From Nepenthes gracilis (Eukaryota; Streptophyta; Magnoliopsida; Caryophyllales; Nepenthaceae), in NCBI GenBank assembly GCA_033239525.1, contig BSYO01000038.1, positions 4,417,556 through 4,481,555 of the forward strand: 64,000 nt of DNA, read 5' to 3'. The notes under the pieces are model-generated. The model worked only from the letters and a program-made list of their open reading frames with translations, searched no databases and was not told where the DNA came from. The translations under genes were made by a program, and so were the position numbers. Below are positions 47,001 to 56,708 of the stretch, one piece after another. Numbering within the stretch: position 1 is the stretch's first letter; each line of letters starts with the position of its first letter.

Positions 47001-47724
47001 CCATCAAGTACCCATTCTGTGACCATCATGCATCACTAAGCCTAATTATCCATGCGCGTATGACCCTTTAAGCACGTACTAGGCATGCCAAATTTATCCA
47101 ATCTGTGCACATCTACCTATGATGAGTGTATAAGACATGGACATTCTGATTTTCACAAACGTGCTTCCATCATACGTATAGCAGGTGTGATCCAACTACA
47201 CTAAAAAAAATTGTGTACAAGAAAATAAGAGTTGTCAACAAATCTAAGTGACTGACTCAATTGTGCATGGAATCAATGTGCAGGTATTTCAGAAGGGCTC
47301 CCCGCTTGTGGCTGATGTATCAAAAGCTATTCTGATACTGTCCGAAAACGGGGTGCTACAGGATCTAGAGAACAAGTGGTTTTCTTATCCATCGGAGTGC
47401 GCAAGCTCGAATAGCAATGATGTGGAGAGCTTAAGCGTGCAGGGATTCATCGTCCTCTTCCTATTCTTCGCTGTCACCTCGGCCATCTGCTTCCTCCTCT
47501 TCCTCGCCCGCTTACTCAACGGCTACGCCAACGAAACTGGCGGCGGCTTCACTTTCCGGGAGAAGTTGGTGAGGCTGTGGCGTTACTTCGATAGAAGCGA
47601 GGATGTGAGTGGCGGCGGTGTTGAGGGTGTAACGTCTGTGTCCGTTTCTGATGCGCCGGATTTAGATGAACGCAGTCCATCACGGCGGAGCTACGGTAGT
47701 CCTCAAGCTACAGACGATTTTTAA
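31695..47724 (+). CDS. GLR: Glutamate-receptor-like cation channel, five exons
   Basis: Ligand-gated cation channel subunit of the plasma membrane or endomembranes (family knowledge). Spliced CDS: join(31695..32019,32137..33413,43750..44074,44832..45229,47284..47724), 2766 nt and 921 residues, no internal stop, all introns GT-AG. Order: signal peptide with hydrophobic residues 22-37; periplasmic-binding-like ANF domain from about 55 to 430; ligand-binding S1 from 464 (LKIGVPG); M1 589-609; pore loop 625-640; M3 653-675 with SYTASLTS at 668-675; S2 to about 815; M4 829-849; cytosolic tail to 921. Cys758 and Cys814 match the usual S2 disulfide pair. Length and M3 signature fit plant GLRs, most like the tandemly arrayed clade II, which is a tentative subgroup call. 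At 742-748 the usual FDE reads FLE (AAFLELP). Nothing in the sequence suggests a pseudogene despite the TE-filled introns. Confidence 0.95.
32137..33413 (+). CDS. GLR: GLR exon 2
   Basis: The largest exon: most of the ANF domain and the first part of S1 (LKIGVPGAALFDRSV to YDDLVNCVYNK). Acceptor TTGCAG, donor GTAAAC, ends in phase 0. Residues 109-534. Confidence 0.95.
34475..37022 (-). repeat. 3' LTR of Y
   Basis: Nearly identical to 40558-43107. A reverse TATA box (CAGTATAAAA on the - strand) lies at 36831-36840. It contains an open frame of 216 codons at 35676-36323 that I do not consider a gene. Confidence 0.92.
37035..37058 (-). pseudogene. Pol C-terminal remnant in Y
   Basis: The - strand reads AAT TTC GAG GAC GAA ATT TTA TAA, that is NFEDEIL then stop, followed by the PPT. 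It resembles the last residues of chromovirus pol. Upstream frames are broken. Confidence 0.5.
37059..40545. other. Interior of Y, no coding domain seen
   Basis: 3.5 kb of A/C-rich sequence on the + strand with only short open frames on either strand. No RT, integrase or gag motif was recognised by reading. Confidence 0.6.
40546..40556 (-). promoter_or_regulatory. Primer binding site of Y
   Basis: The + strand CTCTGATACCA is TGGTATCAGAG on the - strand, complementary to the 3' end of initiator tRNA-Met. It lies one base inside the right LTR and fixes the element's orientation as -. Confidence 0.85.
40558..43107 (-). repeat. 5' LTR of Y
   Basis: Partner of 34475-37022. The TATA-box position reads AAAGATAAAA on the - strand here instead of CAGTATAAAA, one of the few notable differences. 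Confidence 0.92.
43750..44074 (+). CDS. GLR: GLR exon 3
   Basis: Rest of S1 (FDAVVGDVTILANRSKHVDF), M1 and the pore loop (WFIFSSLFHTH). Acceptor GGCAG, donor GTAAGT, phase 1. Residues 535-642. Confidence 0.95.
44075..44831 (+). other. GLR intron 3
   Basis: 757 bp, GTAAGT to CTGCAG, AT-rich. No element recognised. Confidence 0.85.
44832..45229 (+). CDS. GLR: GLR exon 4
   Basis: M3 with SYTASLTS and most of S2 (VGCDGESFVTSYL, NGTIDAAFLELPF, YRFGGLGF). Acceptor CTGCAG, donor GTGAGT, phase 0. Residues 643-775. Confidence 0.95.
45518..46588 (-). mobile_element. Solo LTR in GLR intron 4
   Basis: 1071 bp, starts TGTTGCGTTCTGG and ends GGGCCTATCA on the + strand. On the - strand it therefore runs TGATAGGCC...AACGCAACA, an LTR-like TG...CA with an X-like CGCAACA end. 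A TATA box, CTATAAATACCC on the - strand, lies near 45926-45937. The right flank is ATAAT; an ATAAT lies 20 bp left of the start (45494-45498), so the target duplication is not exact. No internal domain is present. Confidence 0.72.
46589..47283 (+). other. GLR intron 4, right part
   Basis: AT-rich intron sequence ending TGTGCAG. The whole intron is 45230-47283 (2054 bp). Confidence 0.8.
47284..47724 (+). CDS. GLR: GLR exon 5
   Basis: End of S2 (VFQKGSPLVADVSKAIL, ENKWFSYPSEC), M4 (GFIVLFLFFAVTSAICFLLFL) and the cytosolic tail, ending in TTT TAA. Acceptor TGTGCAG. Residues 776-921. Confidence 0.95.
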   Translation, partial: VFQKGSPLVADVSKAILILSENGVLQDLENKWFSYPSECASSNSNDVESLSVQGFIVLFLFFAVTSAICFLLFLARLLNGYANETGGGFTFREKLVRLWRYFDRSEDVSGGGVEGVTSVSVSDAPDLDERSPSRRSYGSPQATDDF

Positions 47725-48160
47725 GCTTCAATTCCACTCCGTTGTCCTAGGACATTAATTTCTGCATATATTCATTCAGTATCTGTTCAGTTATTGGAAA
47801 AACAAATATATAAAAAAAAATATTTGCTAATATTTGTTTCCTAAAATTTTAATAACGAAAAAATATTTAAATAAGGCACAACTTAATAATTTCTTCTGAT
47901 CTAGCCAAGATCCAAATGATTTCGGGTGTACTACTGGAAGATATATCAAGCAGATGTGGGACTCATAAATGAGTAACCTAAAATCCAACAATAATTATGT
48001 ATTAACCTATAATTAAACAGTTTAAGCTTTCAGGTTAAACTATGATATATGTGAATAAATTCTCCATGTATTCATATAAATTGTGCAGTATGATATATTT
48101 TGAGTATTTTTCAGATCTTATCAGATTATAAATCAACTTAAGAGATTGTATGATATTTTG

Positions 48161-48780
48161 ATGCGGGCACGATCGGTGACGGCACCCGCAAATGAACGTT
48201 GACGGCGAAATCAGCGAAGTCGGCTGAGGAGGGGACTTTGGCAGAGGATAAAAATGAAAAAAAAAATAGGCGAAAAGTGATCACGGTACAAGAGACCGAG
48301 ATGCAGGCTAAAGCAAGAGAGAAGCAGAGATGAATAAGGACCGCAGTCTCTTAAAGGACAAATGATCAAGGTCACTATCGAGAGAGAGGGTGAAAAGCAG
48401 ACAGAGGGAATAGGGACGAAGGAAAGCAGAAAGGGAAGAAATAGAGGAGGGAGTTGTAGAGCGGCAAAGGGAAAGGACGGTGAGAGAGGAAAGCAAGGAG
48501 GAGAGAAGAGAGACGGGAAAAGAGAGCCAAGGTGAGAGGGTGTCAGAGACAAGAGAGGTGCAGAGAGAACATGAAACAGTGAGAGAGCCAATCTTTTTTT
48601 TTCTTCATTAACCAATACATTTATAGAAAATAAGATAATTAAAAAAGAATTAAACCAAATATCTAATAAATTATAAATAAAGTCCTATATGTACTAACAA
48701 ATTGAGAAAAGAAAATAATAATAGAAGAAAAACAATAACACATGAGAGACAAACAATAAAAAAAATAAACAGCTCGTAAC
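48161..48780. mobile_element. 620-bp insertion of unknown class in copy B
   Basis: Flanked by the 8-bp direct repeat ATATTTTG (48153-48160 and 48781-48788). Copy A has the single ATATTTTG (11995-12002), so it is an insertion with an 8-bp target duplication. It starts ATGCGGGCACG and ends GCTCGTAAC with no visible inverted repeat. The left half is purine-rich (AG) and the right half A-rich. An 8-bp duplication is typical of hAT transposons, but the missing inverted ends speak against it. A minus-strand open frame (48211-48615) looks like low-complexity sequence. Confidence 0.75.
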
Positions 48781-49507
48781 ATATTTTGGATCGGATGCAT
48801 TATGCCTACAACAGCAGTGTTGAAGATTAAGCTTGGGCCATAGCTTACCAAACATAAGGTGTAGAAATTCAACAGTTAGAAAATTCAACGAAGTCAGTCA
48901 TAGAAGAGGTGGGAAGGGGTCATAGATTTTAGATATGGCTGTTCTATTTCTTACAAAAATAAAAATATATATATATATTTTTTTAAATTTAAATTATTTA
49001 TTTTTAAATAAATTATTATAATTTAACTATTTTTTAAAAAATTAAAAATTAATAAAAATTAATTATTAAATTATAATTATTTATTTAAAAATTAGACACT
49101 TTAAATATAAATAATAACCTTATTGATTTTTTAAGAGATGGATGCTCCATCGGTCCCATAGATTTCATAAACTATTCTGTTGTCCATAATAATAGCCCCA
49201 AAGTGTCCAATTTTATTATCATCATTTTAAATATAAGACTATTCTATACTCGTAACCAATGAAATTTATCCTTATATTTAAAAAAAAAAGTTAATATAAA
49301 AAAAATTATTTTAATATTTATTATTTATAAAATAATCATTAATGGTACGATGGAACCTCCATTTTTGAACGACAATGACAAACTCCCATAGTCTTATCGT
49401 CTTTCCTTGGTCTTGACGGCAGGAAAAATCAAAACCCCCGACATATTTGGTGGAAAAGTGAGGATTCAAATTTCATGCTAACGCAGTAGTATCAATTTTA
49501 CCACATA

Positions 49508-49545
49508 GACACACACACACACCCACACACACACACACACACACA
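49508..49545 (+). repeat. AC microsatellite
   Basis: (AC)n with one CC interruption, at the place of the poly(A) tract in copy A. Confidence 0.93.
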
Positions 49546-51039
49546 AGTTTGGGGTCTCTATCTTTTATAAATAGGTGTTAATTCAACACTTTTAATAGCA
49601 GTTATTCAATTAATATTGGATAGTTAAAATCTTTCTTTAAAAAAAATATGTTGCTTTTATTTTAAAAAAAAAAATTAAAAAATAATGCAGTTATTTGATC
49701 AAAATTAGACAACTATAATTAAAAAAAGTAAACTAACCCATCTTTTAGATTGACATATATATAAATAAAGTGTGTTCGTCCTTTTATAAACGATATCGAT
49801 GTAAAATCTTTTGAAATAATATTTGTAAATTTTTAAAAGGATTCCTTTTTTGGATATTTGATGCGTCTTGGATCTAAATTTGAACAGATTCGAGTTGCGT
49901 GGTCCACCGGATTTTGATCTCTATTCGCTTAACTTTTAGTCCTGTACACCACAATTTCAAACAAGAGGTCAGGTGATAGCAAGATTTGATCTCATTGAAA
50001 AAATTTCGACGCTCAAGTCAGTAATTGATCTTCAGAAATGAGAAGGTGGATGCAATATGAATGCTGATGAGTGTTTCTGTAGGTGGGAATGCACTTGCGG
50101 GGTGAGTGACTTATGTGGTTGCTCGTGAGAAGTAGAGTTTCTCAATCCAATGTTCGCTAGAAACTAATAGCTAAGAGAGAGAGCGCTTGTGTGACGACCC
50201 GACTTTTATTACCATCAAAAGCCATCGTCAAAACTAAAGTTCTTACAAATAAAAGATAAAAAGGTGAACATAAAAATTTTTCTTTTCTTTATTCAAACCT
50301 GAGATGCATTCTAAACATTTATAATTTCATAATCCCAAAATATCACGGAAACATTCTAACATTCATAAGCAGCGGAATTAACATTACAAATTTCCTCAAA
50401 ATAAACAAAATTCCAAAAATCTGCTCCAGCAAGTTTAAACATTCAGCTACACCATAGGACTCTACTCAACTTCGTCCTCCATAAGCTTACAAAGCCCAGC
50501 AGGATACTCACATGCAGAAAACACAAGCATACATATAATCAAATTATAGATCATAAAATCATCATATCGTTTCTTCTTGGTTCATATTCTTTTCATCTTG
50601 TCTTCAGTAAATTCATCAAAATTATTCGGAATTCATATCATCATTAGGGACCGGACGGGAGCGGACAACATCGAGGACGGGTTGTGTGCTACCCCACAAC
50701 CTAAGGCCGTATCCCCTCATTATGCTCCCCGGGGCGGGAGGTAATGCCTTTAACCCGGCATACGGGGCCATAGTCTATAGTTCTTGTGCCACCAAAAGGT
50801 CCCCTCCTGTGGCCCAGGAGGCATCCTCGAGTGTCACTCCAATATCCTTCATCCATCTTTAACAAACAAGTTTAATGGAAACTCGGTTCTTGGTTCGTGT
50901 TCTTTATGGCCATATATCATAGATCAAAAGTCGGAGTCATAGAGTTCCACTCATTGTCCATAATCTATATGTTTTCATATAGTCTTGTTCTTTATTTCAT
51001 TCATTGAAGTTCATATCATCTATCAAAAGCCGAAGCTCA

Positions 51040-52210
51040 TTTTTCAAGAAATTCAAGTTCTTATCTCGTTAATTTCAAGCTCTTTTTAAACGGAAGTCAA
51101 GTCCCGAAATCAAGTTCTTTACAAGGCCCGAGTTCATTTCCTTTAGTCAAAGCGGAGTTTATTTCCTTTAATCAAAGCCGGAGTTCGTTTTCTTTCAAAG
51201 TCGGAGTTCATTTCCTTTAGTCAAAGCCGGAGTTCGTTTTCTTTAATCCAAAACCGGAGTTCCTTTCTTTAATCAAAACCGGACTTCTTTATTTATGAAG
51301 GACGAAGCACATTTACATTATACTCAAAAGTCGGAAGTTCTTTAAAAGGGACGGAGTGCCGTTTCTTAAAATGGACGGAGCATCTTTAAAACGGACGGAG
51401 TGCTTTTCATGGCGGAGCTCTTTTTAGAAAACTGAGTTCTTTTTATTAAGACAGGTTTCAAAGGCCGGAGCTCTTTTGAAGGATGTATTTCAAAATTCGG
51501 AGTTCTTTAAAAAAAACCGGAGTTGTTTTTCTTCAAGACCGGAGTTCTTTTCGAAATAAAAGGACTGAGTACTACAAAGGACGGAGTTCTTTTTCTAAAG
51601 AGGACGGAGTGATTTTCATAAATTTTTTCGGAGTTCTTTCTTTGTAAAATTCGGAGTACTTTACTTTTCAAAATCCAGAGTTCATTTTCTTTAAACTCTA
51701 AAATCCAGAGTGACTTTTCTTTCATAAGTCCGAAGCTCAAATGCCGGAGTGACTTTTCTTTTAAAATTCGGAGCTCAAAGGCCGGAGTGGCTTTTCTTTT
51801 TAAAAAAATCCGGAGTGCTTAAAGGGACGGAGTGCCTCATTGACGGAGTACACTTCTTTTCCATATTCCGGATTGCTTTATTCAAAATGGACGGAGATCT
51901 TTATTCAAAATGGATGGAGTGATTTATTCAAAATGGACGGAGTGCTTTATTCAAAATGGACGGAGTGTTTTTCTTTCAAAATCCGAAGTTCATAATTCCG
52001 GAGTTTTCTTTCTTATAAAATCCGAAGCTCTAAAATACGGAATTCATAACCGGAGTTCAATTCAAAACAAAGGAACGGAGCACTTTTAAAGATGTAAAGG
52101 CCGGAGTTCTCTTTTTCTACAGTAAGCCGGAGTTCTTTTTAAACAGAAGGACGGACTACTTTTCATAATGGGACGGAGTACATAAAAAGACCGAAGTTCC
52201 CTAAATCATG
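51040..52210 (+). repeat. GCCGGAGTTCTTTT degenerate array in Z
   Basis: Dozens of 15-30-bp units built around CCGGAGTTCTTTT and GGACGGAGTGCTTTT, with variable spacers. Confidence 0.85.
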
Positions 52211-52829
52211 TTCGGTAAGGATGCCGAAGGTCCTTTATTGTTAAATTTAGAGATCAGTTTGACAGAAACAAGAATTAATAGCAGAAATTCATATTTCATC
52301 ATAAAGCCTACAATTTCTTTCTGTAAACATGCATTGGGCAAAATTCATAATCATTGGCAGTAAATCATAACAGAAATCCAACATCATGCATAACAGAATT
52401 TTCTTTAAACATGCCTTTCAGTGTGAACAGTAAAAGCATACTTATACAGAATTTCATATAATTTATAGCAACATAAATAAAACATGAATTTTATAAATAG
52501 GGGTGAGTATCTTGCCTGAATTCTTCTCTACTTTGCCTTTGCTTTCGGTCTCTTTCTTTGCTAGTAGCTTCTAGTGGGTGCCTTTTTCTAATGTTCTTAA
52601 GCCTTTATTTATAACCCATGGTTTAGGTGGCCATCATTTATGGCTTCACAATTTTCAATGGTGTTATTTATGATTTTATATTTTTCAAAGAGTGTTATTT
52701 ATTATTTTGTCTTTTCCAAAACTTTGGAATTTGCTATTTCATTTATGTTTGTGGGTTTCCCACGACATGAGTCATCACTCCGGCTCCTTCACCTTCTTAA
52801 TTAGCTCTTAAATTTTCCAAATTTCACCA

Positions 52830-53400
52830 AGGCCGGACTGTTTTTAATGAAAATCCGGAGTTGGTTTGTAACAATGGCCGGAGCTCTTAATTCACAGAAT
52901 CTGAACTTCTCTTCCCTTAATGAAAGCCGGACTTCTCTTTTACCGAAATTATCCGGAGTTCTTATTGAAATCCGGACTTCGATTTTGTGACGAATTTGCG
53001 AAGCTCGTAATTCACACGGAAATCCGAACTTCTCTTCCTTCAATGAAATCCGGACTTCTGTTCACCACTGAAATCCGGAGTTCTTCTTTTCCAAGGGACA
53101 TCCGGACTTCTTTTTACTTCGGAAATCCGGACTTTATTTTCACTGCGGAAATCCGGACCTCATTTTCATCCAGAACATCCGGACTAGAATTTCATCAATG
53201 AAATCCGGACTTCTTATTCCGAAAATCCGGACTTCTTAAGGCCGGACTTCTCATTTGATGATGGAAATTTTCCCCTGTTATCCGGACTTCCTTTTACCAA
53301 GGGAAGTCCGGACTTCTTTTCTTCTAGAAAATCCGGACTGGATTTTGGGTTTGGATTTTGTTCGAGGCCGGAACTCTTTGTAGTTCAAAAGCGGAACTCC
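52830..53400 (+). repeat. AATCCGGACTTCTTTT degenerate array in Z
   Basis: About twenty 25-30-bp units around gaaatCCGGACTTCtttt. Related to the neighbouring array by the CCGGA core. Confidence 0.85.
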
Positions 53401-54274
53401 TTTTCATTAAGCAAGGCCGAAATTGATAAACCCATTTGATTTTTGTCTTAGGGCAACCTCATTATAATTTTCGGTCAACTAGCGTTGACCGGACCCGATG
53501 ACTAATTTTCTAGGTTTTGAAATTTGGGTCGTTACAGCTTGAAGGCTCAAGTGGGTTAGAGAACTTCTGAGAGCTTGAGATTACTTGAAGGATTTTTGTG
53601 GGCATTTGAGTACATATTTGAAAGCGTGCCTTTGAAGGGAGCTTCCATGATCCTTTATAGCCATGGTCCTGAGTTGTCTTCCTTACATAAAAGGGTTGAA
53701 TACTCGTGCTTTGCTAAGAATTGTTACCTTTCTTGGCGCAAACGTAAATGCTTTTCTGGCTATAACAGTCCAAGTAATTTAATCTCCTGTTTTTTATATT
53801 TTGTAACTGTAAGGGTTTTCAACAGACAGCGCACAAATTTTGTCGACTTCCTTCCGGGATGTGTACTGATTATGAAGATGACCATTACAGTGGAGCTTGT
53901 CTTCTTGGAGATGCAAAAAATTAGGACAGATGACTATTATGGCTCTAAGATGACACGCGGACCAACTACTGCTTGGGCCATGCGCGTCTTGGGCCCCAAC
54001 CGAGTCTATTGGTCATCCCTTCGGTCAACAAAAGCATTGACCGTTTTAGGTTTTAATGGGCCGCCCTACTCTTGAGCCTCTGCTGGTCTACTTACCCTTC
54101 ATTCGATCAACGGTAGCATTAACCGTTTAGGCAGAATTGGGCCATTGTGGATTTCGATCGTTTCCTCCTTCGTGGGCCAGCTCATTAATAGCGTTCCCAT
54201 CACTAAGCCCTCATGCTGGTGGTCTAGGACTCCGGCCTCCAGCATATTCTTGATGGGACGTTTCTGGCTAAACA

Positions 54275-54440
54275 ACTTGCTGACCAGATTCGTTGACCGT
54301 TCGTGCCAGAATCCAGAGAATTGAGCATAAAGTGCAGCGTTGACCGTATCGTTGACCGTTCTGGCCAAAATTCGGAGAGCTTAAAAGGAAAGCAGTGATA
54401 ATGGATTCGTTGACCGTTTTAGCCTAAATCTGGAGAACTT
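54275..54440 (-). repeat. Pre-PPT tandem repeats of element 3
   Basis: Two to three GTTGACCGTTCTGGCC units, as in element 2 at 21340-21600 but fewer. Confidence 0.62.
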
Positions 54441-54728
54441 GTGGGAATTAAAATGACCTGCCCTCATGACCCAGACTGTCAGACGAAAAGTTTGCACTTG
54501 TCAATACACCGTGAATTTGTGATCCCGATGATTAATTTTACAAGAGATCTGATTTAACTGCGCCCTTTTCGGTTGCGACATGTGTCCACCATAATGGGTG
54601 TGCTTTTTTGAGGCGTTGCCTTACTAACGGTTGCATGTCTTTACAGAAACCAGATTAAGGCAACAACTTAACCTCAAGGAGGAGGAGGACTCTCTCTTCT
54701 CTCTTCGAATTCAAATTCAGATTCATCC

Positions 54729-56708
54729 ATGGCGCTCCTCCCGTCTCCGACGGCGCCGCTGGGCCCCGGCCGGCCCTTCGGGAGTGCCTATTGACCCCTC
54801 CTCTCTTCCCTGCCTCCCCATAGATTCAGGTTCCCTGTCCTCTTTACCCGATTTTCCTTTGTATGCGGATTCTATTTTTCCTCCACCTGTTTCTTCGCCT
54901 ATTGAGGAAATCCCGTCGATTTCATGCCTGGCTTCTGCTCCGATTTCATCCTGCTCCTCTGGGTCTGATACCGTCAAAAACCAAGGTCTCACTCCTTCTC
55001 CACCTCTAAAATTTTCCCTCCACAGTTTGTGGTTGGTGATGTCGCGCGAATTTCTCCTCCCCCCGAAGTGATTCAACAGAGTCGGCTAACCAGGAAGTCG
55101 ACGCTGCTTGGATGCTTCTCTGGAAAGGGCCTCAATTTCCATGCCGTGGCCAACATTGCTCGCCGACTTTGGCATCGATTTGGCCTCTGCCATGTTGCGG
55201 AGGGTGCTAATGGCCTCTTTCTCTTTCGTTTCTCCTCTGACGAGCACTCAAACGCGGTCCTGGCCAGAGCCCCTTGGACTTTCAGAGGTAATCCTCTTCT
55301 TCTCAAGCGCTGGCTCCCGGGTATGCCATTGGTTAGAGAACAATTGAATTCATTTCCTGTTTGGATTAGATTGAGAAACATTCCGGCTGAGTTCTGGACC
55401 CCTCTTGGGCTCAGTTGGATTAGTAGCGCTGTGGGTAAACCTCTCCATCTTGATTCGTTCACTGCCAAAATGGAACGTTTACATTCTGCTAGGGTGTGTG
55501 TCGAAATCTCTCTTGATTCGGTGCTCCCGTCCAAGATTTTCTTAAAGAGCTCTGCAAATGAGGTGGAGGATGCCACTGTTGTGGAGGTGGACTTGCCAGG
55601 TTCCCGGACTAGGGAGGTCGAAGCACTTCTCTAGGCCGCCATAAATCTGCTGCTTCCTTCCATGACAATGGCCTGATGTCTGGTGGGTCTTCTGGATCTG
55701 TTGATCATTCCTAGCCGTGTGAGACACATTCGACTGATCCCCCTGGTTTGAATCCTCAAGGTGCTGATTCGAATTACTTGGACCTGGATGGCGTGGTGCC
55801 CAGTTTGGTTCAACCTAAGCTGGAGGTGTTTACTGCATCTGAGGCTTCTGTGATGGATTGTTCGGATGTCCCCAAATCGTCCACCAGTCCTTCTGGCCGT
55901 GTGGCTGATCTTGGCACGATGGTTGATCCCACTGTGATAAACAAACCTTCGGTGCCAGGCTTTGTCCAACCAATGCTGGAGGCGTTTACTGCATCAGTGG
56001 CTTCTGTGTTGGATTACTCGGATGGCCCCAAATCGACCAATTGTCCTTCCAAGATGCAGTTGCTCTGTTGAATGAGCGGCCTTATGCTCGGGCTACTTAT
56101 TCAGCATCTCTGCTCCATGTACTCATCAAAAATCTGCTGCCGTGATCCGTGGTCTGGCTGGATCGATCAAATGGATTTTGTGGATGATGGAGATGCCATC
56201 TTCGTAGGCCGACCTCGAAGAGGGCCGTGTGGATGTTCTTGGCACGGTGGTTGATCCCACTGTTATAAACCATCCCTCTCCTGATGATGAGGAGGCCAAT
56301 TTGGTTTCAGCTCCTTTGGCATCAGATTCTTTTATGCTGTCCTTAGCTCCCGGCCGATCGGTTTGCCTTTCAAATGCAACCGGTAGAATGGGAGCCCCCC
56401 CTACTGCGCTCCCCAAAAGGTCGGGCCCCAAAACTGATACAGATAGTGAGTGTACTCCTACCTCTATTCGACGTATAACAAAAAAGTATGGCTTGGATTC
56501 ATTCAAGCATGTGGGTTCTGAATCTGTAAAACCCGGTGTGTCTTCTGTTGAAATCTCAGTGGTTCGGACCATTGTTTACTCCATTGAGAAATTTTTAAGC
56601 GTCAATGAGGCGTTGGCCCTGGAGAGTGAAGCTTGGACGCCTTCAAAATCACGGAGAAAGGAAAAACCCAAAAAACCCAAGGCTTCCCCTGGAGCTTTGG
56701 CCCTTTGA
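54729..56708 (+). pseudogene. LINE ORF1 (DUF4283-type), broken
   Basis: The best block is 55029-55634: RLTRKSTLLGCFSGKG, FRFSSDEHSNAVLARAPWTF, FPVWIRLRNIPAEFW and SSAVGKPLHLDSFTAKMERL. It has the pattern of the DUF4283 domain found at the start of plant L1-type ORF1, an RNA-binding protein of the retrotransposition complex. A Pro/Ser-rich N-terminal part lies in another frame (54729-55071). Later parts are at 55748-56071 and 56229-56708, ending in a basic SKSRRKEKPKKPK tail. The linker holds duplicated segments: DCSDVPKS/DYSDGPKS and GTMVDPTVIN/GTVVDPTVIN. Frame changes near 55040 and stops near 55634 and 56071 break it. Confidence 0.78.

Larger units (their letters stand above)
47877..49858. 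repeat. Segmental duplication copy B
   Basis: Matches copy A (11716-12821 plus 19966-20192). It lacks element X but carries a 620-bp insertion at 48161-48780. It starts about 150 bp after the GLR stop codon and ends at the LTR of element 3, preceded by the same ATATT as element 2. Confidence 0.88.
50191..53536 (-). mobile_element. Solo LTR Z (3346 bp) in the element 3 LTR
   Basis: Begins TGTGACGACCC and ends GGGTCGTTACA, an inverted repeat of about 11 bp with one change. It is flanked by a perfect 5-bp duplication GCTTG (50186-50190 and 53537-53541). No PBS, PPT pair or coding domain is present, so it is best read as a solo LTR. The - strand start TGTAACGACCC resembles LTRs of Tekay-type chromoviruses, so I place it on -. 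Most of its interior is two degenerate short-unit arrays. Confidence 0.8.
49859..54202 (-). repeat. 3' LTR of element 3, interrupted by solo LTR Z
   Basis: 49859-50190 and 53542-54202 together equal the element 2 LTR. It starts TGATGCGTC and ends CCCATCA. Confidence 0.9.

Noticed and set aside
48211..48615. Minus-strand frame of 134 codons, Leu/Ser/Pro-rich with hydrophobic runs
   Set aside because: Low-complexity reading of an AG-rich strand inside the 620-bp insertion. No recognisable domain.
53420..53536. Z read as a DNA transposon because of its inverted ends
   Set aside because: The TG...CA ends and the 5-bp duplication fit an LTR better, and the start resembles chromovirus LTRs. No transposase was found.
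55073..55576. Minus-strand frame of 167 codons in the LINE region
   Set aside because: Antisense shadow of the DUF4283 frame at 55029-55634.
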